Shown one piece after another: positions 41,753-50,763 of a stretch of DNA of 64,000 bases. Under the pieces are notes generated by a model, which worked only from the letters and a program-made list of their open reading frames with translations, was not told the DNA's origin and searched no databases. The translations under genes and the position numbers were made by a program. The stretch spans positions 124,001-188,000 of the forward strand of contig NZ_CABUOL010000002.1 in assembly GCF_902493215.1 (NCBI RefSeq). The letters are read 5' to 3'. Position 1 is the first letter of the stretch, and each line of letters opens with the position of its first letter. This stretch comes from an uncultured Mediterranea sp. GTDB taxonomy: Bacteria > Bacteroidota > Bacteroidia > Bacteroidales > Bacteroidaceae.

Positions 41753-42412
41753 ATGAAAAGAAACTTTATCTGTCTGGCCGCTCTGTTGTTGCTGATGTCG
41801 TGCGGCAGCAAGCAGGCCAAGAGCCCCGACAAGGCCGAAACCCCTATTGGAGCGAGCGATGCCGCCCAGGGCTACACCTACTCCAAAGTACTCGACAAGA
41901 AAATCCGCATCTTCGAGGAAGGCGCACGCATCCTGTCGGCCACCGATCCGCAAGCCACGACGGCAGGCTATGTTGTGTTTCCGTCCGACTCGTCCAAGGC
42001 AGAAGTGTTTCTGCCGCAGGAAACCGTTGTATTGGACAAGCGCGTCCGTCCCGACGGCACGGCCGTATGGAATGTGGAGGACGACGATACCTACATGCTG
42101 GAAAAGTGTTTCGACGAGTGGCTGGTGAGCCGGGGTGGAAAGGTGCTCTATGCTTCGACCGGCTGTGAGAACCAGCTCAAGGCCGAATTCGTGGGAACGA
42201 AAGGGGAAAAACTTTCCGCCATCTTCTTCACGCGGGCAGGAATGGCGCAAATCCGCTACAACGGCATCGACTATCTGCTCCGCCAGTATGTCACCGCATC
42301 GGGCTACGGCTATCGGAATCCGCTGGCCGACATCAGGGGAAAAGGAAAGCAGGTAACCCTCACGCTCACGGGGGACGGTACATCCATCAACTTCGTGGAG
42401 CAGGAAAAATAA
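41753..42412 (+). CDS. Lipoprotein with MliC-like C-terminal region (tentative)
   Basis: 219 residues from the ATG at 41753. A lipoprotein signal ends at LMSC (Cys17). The C-terminal portion (LSAIFFTRAGMAQIRYNGIDYLLRQYVTASGYGYRNPLADIRGKGKQVTLTL) resembles the MliC lysozyme-inhibitor fold: paired strands, the ASGxxY element and a KG near the end. The middle is a second beta region of unknown type. If the match is real, it would protect the cell against host lysozyme; a profile search is needed to decide. Confidence 0.55.
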   Translation: MKRNFICLAALLLLMSCGSKQAKSPDKAETPIGASDAAQGYTYSKVLDKKIRIFEEGARILSATDPQATTAGYVVFPSDSSKAEVFLPQETVVLDKRVRPDGTAVWNVEDDDTYMLEKCFDEWLVSRGGKVLYASTGCENQLKAEFVGTKGEKLSAIFFTRAGMAQIRYNGIDYLLRQYVTASGYGYRNPLADIRGKGKQVTLTLTGDGTSINFVEQEK

Positions 42413-42448
42413 CTCGAAACAATCAATCTATATAAGAAGATATAAATC

Positions 42449-42832
42449 ATGAAAAAGACGATGATGCTGGCCGTGGCTGCCGGCTTGTTGGCCTCGTGCC
42501 ACACGGCCACACAAAAAGAAGAGAGAGAGTTCGTTGGTAACTGGTTGGAGGTGATGCCCGTCAACTCCCAATTCACGCAGGGAGTGACGCTGAACGCCGA
42601 CGGCACCGCTGCTTCCATCGGCATGGCTACACTGAAGTATGAATCGTGGAGTCTGGCCGATGGCAAGCTGGTGCTCAACGGCAAGAGCATCGGCAACGGG
42701 CAGACGCTGGACTTCTCGGACACGCTGGACGTGGTTTCCGTCACGGCAGACTCCCTGAAGCTGGGCAAGAACGGTACCTACCGCATCGACTACTATCGGG
42801 TGGAGGAAGTACCCGACTTGAGTAAGAACTGA
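42449..42832 (+). CDS. Lipocalin-like lipoprotein
   Basis: 127 residues. A lipoprotein signal ends at LASC (Cys17). The body reads FVGNWLEVMPVNSQFTQGVTLNADGTAASIGMATLKYESWSL, the GxW start and strand pattern of the small Bacteroides lipocalin-like domain. It begins 36 bp after the MliC-like gene, so both are probably cotranscribed. The ligand is unknown. Confidence 0.75.
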   Translation: MKKTMMLAVAAGLLASCHTATQKEEREFVGNWLEVMPVNSQFTQGVTLNADGTAASIGMATLKYESWSLADGKLVLNGKSIGNGQTLDFSDTLDVVSVTADSLKLGKNGTYRIDYYRVEEVPDLSKN

Positions 42833-42906
42833 CCATGCCCGGCCGCGACTTGCGGCCGAGCATGACTCGAATTTGAACTACACTCTGCAATTGCAATAGA
42901 CTTTCG

Positions 42907-42937
42907 TTGGCAGGCTGCGGGCTTTTTCGTACTTTTG
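42907..42937 (+). promoter_or_regulatory. Promoter of fhs
   Basis: TTGG (42907-42910), a 19-bp gap and TACTTTTG (42930-42937), 33 bp before the start. A GC-rich hairpin at about 42836-42866 (CATGCCCGGCCGC/GCGGCCGAGCATG) lies upstream and may end the previous transcript, although it lacks a T-run. Confidence 0.7.
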
Positions 42938-42970
42938 TGCTTTCATTTTTTAAATCAATTGTATACCTCT

Positions 42971-44641
42971 ATGAAGTCGGATATCGAAATAGCTCGCAGC
43001 ATCGAGCTCAAGAAAATCAAGCAGGTGGCTGAGAGCGTCGGCATACCTCGCGAAGAAGTGGAAAACTACGGCCGCTACATCGCCAAAATCCCCATTCATC
43101 TCATTGATGAAGAGAAAGTAAAGCAAAGCAACCTGATCCTGGTGACGGCCATCACGGCCACCAAGGCCGGTATCGGCAAGACCACCGTCTCCATCGGCCT
43201 GGCACTGGGACTGAACAAGATAGGCAAGAAGGCCATCGTGGCCTTGCGCGAACCATCCTTAGGCCCCTGCTTCGGCATGAAGGGCGGAGCGGCCGGCGGC
43301 GGCTATGCGCAGGTGCTTCCCATGGAGAAAATCAACCTGCACTTTACGGGCGACTTCCATGCCATCACCTCGGCCCACAACATGATTTCGGCTCTGCTCG
43401 ACAACTACCTATACCAGCATCAGGCCGACGGCTTCGGGCTGAAGGAAATCCTTTGGCGCCGTGTGCTCGACGTGAACGACCGCTCCCTGCGCAGCATCGT
43501 CACCGGCCTGGGGCCGAGTACCAACGGTGTGACGCAGGAGTCGGGCTTCGACATCACGCCCGCTTCGGAAATCATGGCCATCCTCTGCCTGGCCAAGGAC
43601 CAGGATGACCTGCGCCGCCGCATCGAGAACATCATCCTCGGTTTCCGTTTCGACGGTACACCCTTCACGGTGAAGGATCTGGGTGTGGCCGGTGCCATCA
43701 CGGTCCTGCTGAAGGATGCCATCAACCCCAACCTGGTGCAGACCACGGAGGGCACGGCGGCCTTCGTGCACGGCGGTCCTTTCGCCAACATCGCCCACGG
43801 ATGCAACTCCATCCTGGCTACGAAGATGGCCATGACCTTCGGCGACTATGTGGTGACGGAAGCCGGCTTCGGCGCCGACCTGGGTGCGGAGAAATTCTAT
43901 AACATCAAGTGCCGCAAGAGCGGCCTGCAGCCCAAGCTGACCATCATCGTGGCTACGGCCCAGGGACTGAAGATGCACGGCGGTGTGAGCCTCGACCGCA
44001 TCAAGGAACCGAGCCTGGAAGGCCTGAAGCAAGGGTTCGGCAATCTGGACAAGCACGTGCGCAACCTGCGTTCTTTCGGCCAGACTGTCGTGGTGGCCTT
44101 CAACCGCTTTGCCAGCGATACGGACGAGGAGGTGGAAGCCATCCGCCGTCATTGCGAGGAAGAGCTGGGCGTGGGCTTTGCCATCAACAACGCATTTGCG
44201 GAAGGAGGCGAAGGAGCAGTCGACCTGGCCCGCCTGGTGGTAGACACCATCGAGCAGCGTCCTTCACAGCCGTTGAAGTATACGTATGACGAGACGGACA
44301 GCGTGGAGCGCAAGATCGAGAAAGTGGCCTGCAACCTCTATGGAGCCAGTGAGGTGACCTATAGCATGCACTCGCGCAAGATGCTGAAGCTCATCGAACA
44401 GATGGGCATCACTCACTATCCTGTCTGCATAGCCAAGACACAATACTCCTTCTCGGCCGACCCGAAAGCTTATGGAGTGGCCGACCACTTCGAATTCCAT
44501 ATCAAGGATATCGTCATCAATCACGGAGCCGAGATGATTGTAGCCATCGCCGGCGATATTCTTCGTATGCCGGGCTTGCCCAAGGTTCCGCAGGCTGAGC
44601 ACATCGATATTGTAGACGGGCTGATAGAAGGGTTGAGTTGA
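42971..44641 (+). CDS. fhs: Formate--tetrahydrofolate ligase
   Basis: 556 residues, the usual length. ATP-binding TAITATKAGIGKTTVSIGLALGL and the family signatures REPSLGPCFGMKGGAAGGGYAQV and FVHGGPFANIAHGCNS are intact. It makes 10-formyl-THF from formate, THF and ATP. With pyruvate formate-lyase 4 kb away as the formate source, it fits fermentative one-carbon metabolism. Start ATG at 42971 (MKSDIEIAR). Confidence 0.96.
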   Translation: MKSDIEIARSIELKKIKQVAESVGIPREEVENYGRYIAKIPIHLIDEEKVKQSNLILVTAITATKAGIGKTTVSIGLALGLNKIGKKAIVALREPSLGPCFGMKGGAAGGGYAQVLPMEKINLHFTGDFHAITSAHNMISALLDNYLYQHQADGFGLKEILWRRVLDVNDRSLRSIVTGLGPSTNGVTQESGFDITPASEIMAILCLAKDQDDLRRRIENIILGFRFDGTPFTVKDLGVAGAITVLLKDAINPNLVQTTEGTAAFVHGGPFANIAHGCNSILATKMAMTFGDYVVTEAGFGADLGAEKFYNIKCRKSGLQPKLTIIVATAQGLKMHGGVSLDRIKEPSLEGLKQGFGNLDKHVRNLRSFGQTVVVAFNRFASDTDEEVEAIRRHCEEELGVGFAINNAFAEGGEGAVDLARLVVDTIEQRPSQPLKYTYDETDSVERKIEKVACNLYGASEVTYSMHSRKMLKLIEQMGITHYPVCIAKTQYSFSADPKAYGVADHFEFHIKDIVINHGAEMIVAIAGDILRMPGLPKVPQAEHIDIVDGLIEGLS

Positions 44642-44664
44642 TAGATATAAAATATTAAATATAA

Positions 44665-44868
44665 AAAGAGGGCGTGTCAAAATGAAGTGAGGCAATTTTA
44701 ACTCCCCTCCTTCTGGAAGGAGGGGTGCCCAAAGGGCGGGGTGGTAGGTTTTCGCTAAGGGTTATCAATCAACGCGTTATGTATTCACCTACCACCTCCC
44801 CCTATCGGGTACTCCTCCTTCCAGAAGGAGGAGAGTCTCAGATACCTCTATTTTGACACACCCTCTTT
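44665..44868. mobile_element. MITE-like inverted-repeat element
   Basis: A 204-bp unit with near-perfect terminal inverted repeats of 19 bp (AAAGAGGGCGTGTCAAAAT at the left and its reverse complement with one mismatch at the right, ending at 44868). The interior arms are also inverted: CCCTCCTTCTGGAAGGAGG near 44704 and CTCCTTCCAGAAGGAGG near 44815, then GTGGTAGG/CCTACCAC. It encodes no protein, sits between two convergent genes and can act as a terminator. The end GTGTGTCAAAA is like the ends of some Bacteroides insertion sequences. Confidence 0.75.
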
Positions 44869-44872
44869 GTTT

Positions 44873-45634
44873 TTATCGGATCAAGTCCGATGACGGTGTA
44901 TGGCCTGAGCGGGCAGCTGTATTTCCTTCCGCTTTGTCCTCGAACTTTATCTGGTAGAACTTCTCGCCTTCGTAGACGGTCTTGACACGGATGTTCAGTC
45001 CTTCTTTGCCTTCAAGCAGGGGAAGGATGTTCTTCAGCTTATAGGATACGATGGCCGATTTGGGCACCAGCGGTGTGTCGCCGTTGGCATTGTGGCGGAA
45101 TTCCAGGGTCAGATAGCCGGGCTCGTCTCCCTCGCCTGTCGAAGCCTCGTTCACTACCAGGCTGAGCATGTGCTTCCTGTTGGGGTTCTCGCTGCTCATG
45201 AACTGGCATTCGATGTTCAGGTAGTCTTTCCGCGTGAGCCACATCTGCGTGATGTTGATGTTGTTGTCGCCGATGCTGTCTTCTTTCTCGGCAGGCATGG
45301 AGTAGATGTCTTTGGTCAGGATGTCCTGAATCCAGCGTATTTTGGCATTGTATTCGTATCCCGGCATTTCTTCCGGCAGTTCGTCGAAGAAGACGAAGGC
45401 CCGTTGCCCATCCGTCACTTCATAATTGGTCAGGCTGCTCATGTCGCCGGGGAACAGTTTGCTGTCATCGTCCAGCAGCACGTAAAAGTCGCCTTCACCC
45501 TCGCTCAAGGTCTGGATGGTACCTACCGTGAAGAGCGGCGTATTTTCGTCATCGTCCAGGCAAGACTGGAATGCCGGTACAAGCGTCAAAAGAAAGAACC
45601 ACATCCATAGTGTGGTTGCATTGAATTTTTTCAT
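44873..45634 (-). CDS. NigD-like lipoprotein
   Basis: 253 residues from the ATG at 45634 (MKKFNATTLWMWFFLLTLVPAFQSC), a lipoprotein with lipobox Cys25. The body has the NigD-like pattern: FTVGTIQTLSEGEGDFYVLLDDDSKLFP, VTDGQRAFVFFDELPE and the C-terminal sandwich motif YLTLEFRHNANGDTP. NigD-like proteins are abundant Bacteroidetes lipoproteins with unproven roles. It is divergent from the ECF sigma gene across a 164-bp region that contains a 13-nt inverted repeat. Confidence 0.85.
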   Translation of the reverse strand: MKKFNATTLWMWFFLLTLVPAFQSCLDDDENTPLFTVGTIQTLSEGEGDFYVLLDDDSKLFPGDMSSLTNYEVTDGQRAFVFFDELPEEMPGYEYNAKIRWIQDILTKDIYSMPAEKEDSIGDNNINITQMWLTRKDYLNIECQFMSSENPNRKHMLSLVVNEASTGEGDEPGYLTLEFRHNANGDTPLVPKSAIVSYKLKNILPLLEGKEGLNIRVKTVYEGEKFYQIKFEDKAEGNTAARSGHTPSSDLIR

Positions 45635-45687
45635 AAGCAAAGTCTTTAAATGTTTATTTGTTACGCCTATAATAACGTATGGGTGGT

Positions 45688-45757
45688 AAAAATACTGCAT
45701 CCTTTTTTGTTAAAAAGACAAAAGCGGGTTTTTCTTCCTGTGTGATGCAGTATTTTT
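45688..45757. promoter_or_regulatory. Inverted repeat across the divergent NigD-like/ECF sigma promoter region
   Basis: AAAAATACTGCAT (45688-45700) is the exact reverse complement of ATGCAGTATTTTT (45745-45757). The right copy is followed by G, completing TATTTTTG (45751-45758), a -7 box for the sigma factor gene, and the left copy gives a TATTTTTA in the mirrored position on minus. The elements are 44 bp apart and could be an operator or a pair of matching promoters. Confidence 0.65.
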
Positions 45758-45798
45758 GCATCCGTCGCATTTATAGAGACAAACACGTGTTGGAAAGA

Positions 45799-46350
45799 AT
45801 GGAAGAACAGCAATTGGCCGAACAATGCAGGCTGGGCGACAACCGCGCCCGGCAGGAATTGTATGAGCGTTATGCAGGGCGCCTGCTTGCCTTGTGCCTG
45901 CGCTATACGGGCAATCGTGAACAGGCGGAAGACCTGCTTCACGACGGCTTCCTGAAGCTGTTCTCTTCGTTCGACAAGTTTACATGGAGGGGAGAGGGCT
46001 CCCTGCGAGCGTGGATGGAGAGAGTGATGGTGAACACGGTGCTGGAGTATCTGCGGCGCAACGATGTGTTGAACAACTCCGTCGACCTGGACACTTCTGC
46101 CCCGGGAGCCTATGACGAACCTGCGGCCGAAGACTGTGAAACCATTCCTGCACAGGTGTTGATGCGGTTTGTCAGCGAACTGCCTGCCGGTTACCGCACG
46201 GTGTTCAACCTGTATGTGATGGAAGGAAAATCGCATAAGGAAATAGCGGCGGCACTGGGCATTAACGAAAAGTCGTCCGCTTCGCAGCTGGCAAGAGCCA
46301 AGGCCGCTCTGGCCGACAAGGTGAAGAAGTGGATGAGTTCAAATGGATAA
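45799..46350 (+). CDS. ECF-type RNA polymerase sigma factor
   Basis: 183 residues from the ATG at 45799 (MEEQQLAEQCRLGDNRARQELY). Sigma-2 region: RLLALCLRYTGNREQAEDLLHDGFLKLFSSFDKF. Sigma-4 region: LPAGYRTVFNLYVMEGKSHKEIAAALGINEKSSASQLARAKAAL. It directs RNA polymerase to a small regulon. The next gene, 18 bp downstream, appears to carry the anti-sigma function. The family is typical of Bacteroides envelope or uptake control. Confidence 0.92.
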   Translation: MEEQQLAEQCRLGDNRARQELYERYAGRLLALCLRYTGNREQAEDLLHDGFLKLFSSFDKFTWRGEGSLRAWMERVMVNTVLEYLRRNDVLNNSVDLDTSAPGAYDEPAAEDCETIPAQVLMRFVSELPAGYRTVFNLYVMEGKSHKEIAAALGINEKSSASQLARAKAALADKVKKWMSSNG

Positions 46351-46368
46351 TTCTATTAATAGGAAGAT

Positions 46369-47643
46369 ATGAACGACGATTTGTGGTTGAAGAAGATAAA
46401 GGAGCAGCTGGATGATTACCAGGAACCGCTTCCCCAGGGAGGGTGGGAACGGCTGCAGCGTGAGTTGGAACAGCCCGGGCAGGCAGTTCCCGCACCGCGC
46501 AGACGTCTGGTAGCCTTCCGCCGATGGTCGGTGGCCGCTGCGGCGGCAATGCTGGTTGCTGTGGCCGGCGTGAGCTTCTGGTTGCTCAACAGTCCTACGG
46601 GCGAAGTGATGCGCCAGGCAGAAGTGCCTGTAGTCCACCGGCCCGATGTGGAGCCGCGTCCTGCGGCCGAAAGCGATGTGCTGGCCCGGGCCGAAGAAGC
46701 GCGTCCGCAGAGCGGTGCCCGCACCCCTCGTGCGGTGACCGTCCGTGAAGCGTCGGCCGGCATCCCCGCCGTGGAGCAGGAAGCTCCGGCAGCCGAGCCT
46801 CGCGAAGAGGCCGGACAGAAAGAAACACCGGAGACGGCAGCTGTCCGCGAAGCCGAAGCCCGCGAAGAGGCCGAACCCCGCACAACCGTGCCTGCCCGCC
46901 GGAAGAAGACGAGCCTCGACGAACCCGCTGTGGTGACAGCCGGGAAGAAAAAGTCGGCCGGAGGCTGGGCTTTCGGCCTGTCTGTCGGAAACAGAGGGAC
47001 GTCAGCCGGAAACGGAACCGCCGCTACGCCCTCGATGGATGCGTCGGGAAACATGGTGCAGGGCAGCAACATCAACCTCAGCGCGACGGCCAATGGCGTG
47101 ATAACGATTCCCAGCGAACAGGAACTGATGTTCAAGGACGGAATGCCCTACGTACAGCACCGCAAGGAGGCGGCTGTCTCGGCCGACCATCGCCAGCCTG
47201 TCAGTGTGGGCTTTTCGGTGCGGAAAGACTTGGGCAAGGGCTTTTCGGTGGAAACGGGATTGATGTATACCTATCTCCACTCGGACATTTATCAGAGTGG
47301 CGGCGGCAGCAAGACGGCACAGAAGCTGCACTACCTGGGCATCCCGCTGCGGGCCAACTGGAACTTTGTGGACACACGCCATTTCACCTTCTATGTATCG
47401 GCCGGAGGGGCGGCAGAGAAGTGTGTGTACGGCAAGCTGGGCAGCGAGAAGCAGACAGTGAAGCCGGTGCAGTGGTCGGTGCTGGGCAATGTAGGCGCCC
47501 AGTACAACCTGTCCAGCCGCTGGGGACTGTACGTCGAACCGGGAGTCTCCTACTACTTTGACGACGGTTCGCCCGTACAGACCATCCGCAAGGAGCGTCC
47601 TTGCAGCTTTACGCTCCAGGCCGGATTGAGAATCTGTTATTGA
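46369..47643 (+). CDS. Predicted anti-sigma segment fused to an outer-membrane beta-barrel protein
   Basis: 424 residues. A cytoplasmic N-terminal part (residues 1-50, NDDLWLKKIKEQLDDYQEPLPQGGWERLQREL) is followed by a membrane helix (about 52-72) and a long Ala/Glu/Pro/Arg-rich linker (about 75-195). A C-terminal barrel-like domain (VSVGFSVRKDLGKGFSVETGLMYTYLHSD and on) ends in LQAGLRICY. The position after the ECF sigma gene supports an anti-sigma role for the N-terminus. A single chain spanning both membranes is implied by this reading and is inference; the C-terminal domain may instead stay in the periplasm. Confidence 0.75.
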   Translation: MNDDLWLKKIKEQLDDYQEPLPQGGWERLQRELEQPGQAVPAPRRRLVAFRRWSVAAAAAMLVAVAGVSFWLLNSPTGEVMRQAEVPVVHRPDVEPRPAAESDVLARAEEARPQSGARTPRAVTVREASAGIPAVEQEAPAAEPREEAGQKETPETAAVREAEAREEAEPRTTVPARRKKTSLDEPAVVTAGKKKSAGGWAFGLSVGNRGTSAGNGTAATPSMDASGNMVQGSNINLSATANGVITIPSEQELMFKDGMPYVQHRKEAAVSADHRQPVSVGFSVRKDLGKGFSVETGLMYTYLHSDIYQSGGGSKTAQKLHYLGIPLRANWNFVDTRHFTFYVSAGGAAEKCVYGKLGSEKQTVKPVQWSVLGNVGAQYNLSSRWGLYVEPGVSYYFDDGSPVQTIRKERPCSFTLQAGLRICY

Positions 47644-47667
47644 CGCGAGATAACGGCAGCGTAGTGC

Positions 47668-48396
47668 TCAGTTCACTACCACCGTCTGGAAATACTCCTT
47701 GAACAGCGCTTCGGCCCGTGCCAGCTGTTCGGGAGTATTTTCTTTTACCTCCTTCAGCCGGTAGTCCAGCCCCATGGCTTCGTACTTGTGCACGCCCAGC
47801 CGGTGGTAGGGCAGTATCTCCACGCGTTGTATGCTTCCGTAGCCTCCGAGCGCCTCGCCCAGGTGCCGGATGTCTTCTTCAGAGTCGCTGTAGCCGGGCA
47901 CCAGCACGTAGCGCAGCCAGAAGGGCCGTCCGTGTTCCTCCAGCCAGGCGGCGGTGCGGAGGGTCTGTTCGTTGCTCCGTCCGGTGAGCAGGCGGTGGCG
48001 TTCGGGGTTGAACTGCTTGACGTCGAGCAGCACGAGGTCCGTCAGTCCCAGCAGTTCCTCCACATGGCGGTTCCAGATGCCGCCGTTGCTGTCCAGGCAG
48101 ATGTGGATGCCCTGCGCCTTGAGTGCGCCGAACAGGGGTACCAGGGCTTCGGCCTGCACGGTGGGTTCTCCGCCGCTGAAGGTGATTCCTCCCCGTTTTC
48201 CGTAGAAGGGTTTCTGGCTGACGGCCATTTCCAATATTTCTTCCGGCCGCGTCTCCTTGCTTTCGCCTTTCAGGTCGATGGTGTCGGGGTTGGCGCAATA
48301 GAGGCAGCGGAAGGGGCAACCTTGCAGAAAAACGACGAGCCGGAGTCCCGGCCCGTCGAAGGTTCCCATACTTTCGTAGGAATGAACTTTAATCAT
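47668..48396 (-). CDS. pflA: Pyruvate formate-lyase-activating enzyme
   Basis: 242 residues. The radical-SAM cysteines are in GCPFRCLYCANPD (CxxxCxxC), and the glycine-rich GGITFSGGEPTVQ follows. It uses AdoMet and a 4Fe-4S cluster to create the glycyl radical of PflB. It lies 6 bp downstream of pflB in the same operon. Confidence 0.95.
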   Translation of the reverse strand: MIKVHSYESMGTFDGPGLRLVVFLQGCPFRCLYCANPDTIDLKGESKETRPEEILEMAVSQKPFYGKRGGITFSGGEPTVQAEALVPLFGALKAQGIHICLDSNGGIWNRHVEELLGLTDLVLLDVKQFNPERHRLLTGRSNEQTLRTAAWLEEHGRPFWLRYVLVPGYSDSEEDIRHLGEALGGYGSIQRVEILPYHRLGVHKYEAMGLDYRLKEVKENTPEQLARAEALFKEYFQTVVVN

Positions 48397-48402
48397 ATGC
48401 TA

Positions 48403-50631
48403 TCACATTCTTTCGTGGAACGAGCGGCTGATAACCTCCAGCTGGTGTTCGCGGCTCAGCTTGATGAAGTTCACCGCATAGCCCGACACGCGGATGGTGA
48501 GCTGCGGATACTTCTCGGGATGCTCCATGGCATCTTCCAGCATCTCGCGGTTCAGCACGTTCACGTTCAGGTGGTGGGCACCCTTGGTGAAGTAGCCGTC
48601 CATCATCGTCACCAGATTCTCCACGCGCTCTTCGGGTGTGGGGCCCAGCGACTTGGGCACGATGGAGAACGTGTTGCTGATGCCGTCCTGCGAGTCGCGG
48701 TAACGCAGCTTGGCTACCGAACTGAGCGAGGCGATGGCGCCGTTCTTGTCGCGTCCGTGCATGGGGTTGGCACCCGGAGCGAAGGCTACGCCCTTGGCGC
48801 GTCCGTCGGGGGTGGCACCCGTCTTCTTGCCGTACATCACGTTCGAGGTGATGGTGAGCAGCGACAGCGTGGGGCGGGCGTTCTTGTAGACGGGCAGCTT
48901 CTTCAGCTCCTCGCTGAAGTAGTAGACGAGGTCCACGCCGAGGTGGTCCACACGGTCGTCGTTGTTGCCGAAGCAGGGGAATTCGCCTTCGATGTCGAAG
49001 CCCTCGGTCAGCCCGATTTCGTTGCGGCGGGCCGTCACCTTGGCATACTTGATGGCCGACAGCGAGTCGAGCGCGATGGACAGGCCGGCCACGCCGTAGG
49101 CCAGGTTGATGCGCGGGTCGGTATCCACGAAGGCCATCTGGGCCTTTTCGTAGTAATACTTGTCGTGCATGTAGTGGATGATGTTCATCGCTTCGTTGTA
49201 GACGCGGGCTATCTCGGTGAGCACCTTCTTGTAGTTGGTCATCACCTCCTCGAAGTTCAGCGTGTCACTGGTCAGCACGGGGATGTCCTTCACCATCACC
49301 GTACCCGTGTTCTCGCAGCGTCCGCCGTTGATGGCCAGCAGCAGGGCCTTGGCCAGGTTGGCGCGTGCGCCGAAGAACTGTATCTGCTTGCCGATGGCCT
49401 GGTAGGACACGCAGCAGGCGATGCCGTAGTCGTCGCAGCCGCGCACTTCGCGCATCAGGTCGTCGTTCTCGTACTGGATGGAGCTGGTGTCCACCGACAC
49501 GCGTGCGCAGAAGTCCTTGAAGCCTTCGGGCAGGTCGGGACTCCAGAGCACCGTCAGGTTGGGTTCGGGCGAGGGGCCCAGGTTGTAGAGTGTCTGCAGG
49601 AAGCGGAACGAGGTCTTCGTCACCTTCGTGCGTCCGTCGTTGAAGCGGCCGCCCAGGGCCTCGGTCACCCACGTGGGGTCGCCGGCGAAGATGTCGTTGT
49701 ACGACTGCATGCGCAGGTGGCGCACCATGCGCAGCTTGATGACAAACTGGTCGATGAGTTCCTGGGCGAAGGTCTCGTCGATGAGGCCGTGGGCCAGGTC
49801 GTATTCAATGTAGATGTCGAGGAACGACGACACGTTGCCCAGCGACATGGCCGCGCCGTCCTGTTCCTTCACGGCGGCCAGGTAGGCCATGTAGACCCAC
49901 TGCACGGCTTCGTGGGCCGAGGTGGCGGGGCGGCTCAGGTCCAGTCCGTAGTACTGGCCCATCACCTTGATTTCCTTCAGGGCCTTGATCTGCTCGGACA
50001 CTTCTTCGCGCAGGCGGATGCGGGCGTCGGTCATGGGGCCCGTCAGGTTGCGCTTGTCCTGTTCCTTGGCCTCGATGATGCGGTCGATGCCGTAGAGGGC
50101 CAGGCGGCGGTAGTCGCCGATGATGCGGCCGCGGGCGTAGTTGTCCGGCAGGCCGGTGAGGAAGCCCAGCGAGCGGAACGAGCGGATTTCCTCGGTATAG
50201 GCGTCGAACACGCCGTCGTTGTGCGTCTTGCGGTAGTGGGTGAAGATGTCCTTCACGCGGTCGTCCACCTCGATGCCGTTTTCGCGGCAGGCCTTGGCCA
50301 CGACGTTGATGCCGCCGAAGGGCTTGATGGCGCGCCGCAGCAGTTCGTCGGTCTGCAGGCCCACGATGAGTTCGTTCTCGCGGTCGATGTATCCGGCCTT
50401 GTGCGAGGTGATGGTCGATACGGTGGTGTGGTCCAGCGAGCGGACGCCGTTGTTCTTACGTTCTTCTTCGAGCGCCTTGAGGCAGACGTCCCACACGCGC
50501 CGCGTGCGCTCCGTGGGTCCCTGCAGGAAGGAGGCGTCTCCGGTGTAGGGGGTGATGTTCTTGCTTACAAAGTCGCTGACGTTGATTTCTTTGCTCCAAA
50601 GCCCGTCAATAAAGGTTTTGTTCAATTCCAT
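48403..50631 (-). CDS. pflB: Formate C-acetyltransferase (pyruvate formate-lyase)
   Basis: 742 residues. The adjacent catalytic cysteines are in YGIACCVSYQAIGK, and the glycyl-radical region is RVSGYAVNFIKLSREHQ at the C-terminus. It cleaves pyruvate with CoA to acetyl-CoA and formate under anoxic conditions. It is first in the operon, with pflA behind it and a consensus promoter upstream. The opposite strand shows a long open frame that is an artefact of codon use. Confidence 0.97.
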   Translation of the reverse strand: MELNKTFIDGLWSKEINVSDFVSKNITPYTGDASFLQGPTERTRRVWDVCLKALEEERKNNGVRSLDHTTVSTITSHKAGYIDRENELIVGLQTDELLRRAIKPFGGINVVAKACRENGIEVDDRVKDIFTHYRKTHNDGVFDAYTEEIRSFRSLGFLTGLPDNYARGRIIGDYRRLALYGIDRIIEAKEQDKRNLTGPMTDARIRLREEVSEQIKALKEIKVMGQYYGLDLSRPATSAHEAVQWVYMAYLAAVKEQDGAAMSLGNVSSFLDIYIEYDLAHGLIDETFAQELIDQFVIKLRMVRHLRMQSYNDIFAGDPTWVTEALGGRFNDGRTKVTKTSFRFLQTLYNLGPSPEPNLTVLWSPDLPEGFKDFCARVSVDTSSIQYENDDLMREVRGCDDYGIACCVSYQAIGKQIQFFGARANLAKALLLAINGGRCENTGTVMVKDIPVLTSDTLNFEEVMTNYKKVLTEIARVYNEAMNIIHYMHDKYYYEKAQMAFVDTDPRINLAYGVAGLSIALDSLSAIKYAKVTARRNEIGLTEGFDIEGEFPCFGNNDDRVDHLGVDLVYYFSEELKKLPVYKNARPTLSLLTITSNVMYGKKTGATPDGRAKGVAFAPGANPMHGRDKNGAIASLSSVAKLRYRDSQDGISNTFSIVPKSLGPTPEERVENLVTMMDGYFTKGAHHLNVNVLNREMLEDAMEHPEKYPQLTIRVSGYAVNFIKLSREHQLEVISRSFHERM

Positions 50632-50687
50632 ATGCTTCTATTTGTTAGTATATGATGGGGTTAAGAAATGATTTCTTTCAGAGCGCG

Positions 50688-50720
50688 CAAATTTACGGCT
50701 TTTTCTCCATATATATGCAA
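50688..50720 (-). promoter_or_regulatory. Promoter of pflBA
   Basis: On minus, TTGC (50717-50720), a 21-bp gap and TAAATTTG (50688-50695). The start is at 50631. Confidence 0.65.
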
Positions 50721-50763
50721 TGTCCGTCCGGTTTTTTGTCGTTGCGGGCTGGAAAAGGGGGTA

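Noticed and set aside
45688..45757. An invertible segment at the ECF sigma promoter
   Set aside because: Arms are 13 bp with only 44 bp between, shorter than known Bacteroides invertible promoters, and no recombinase is adjacent. I kept it as an operator-type finding.
47788..50655. A 955-codon open frame on plus across pflA/pflB
   Set aside because: It is antisense to two certain genes and is composed of low-complexity Val/Ala/His-rich sequence caused by codon bias; no family resemblance.
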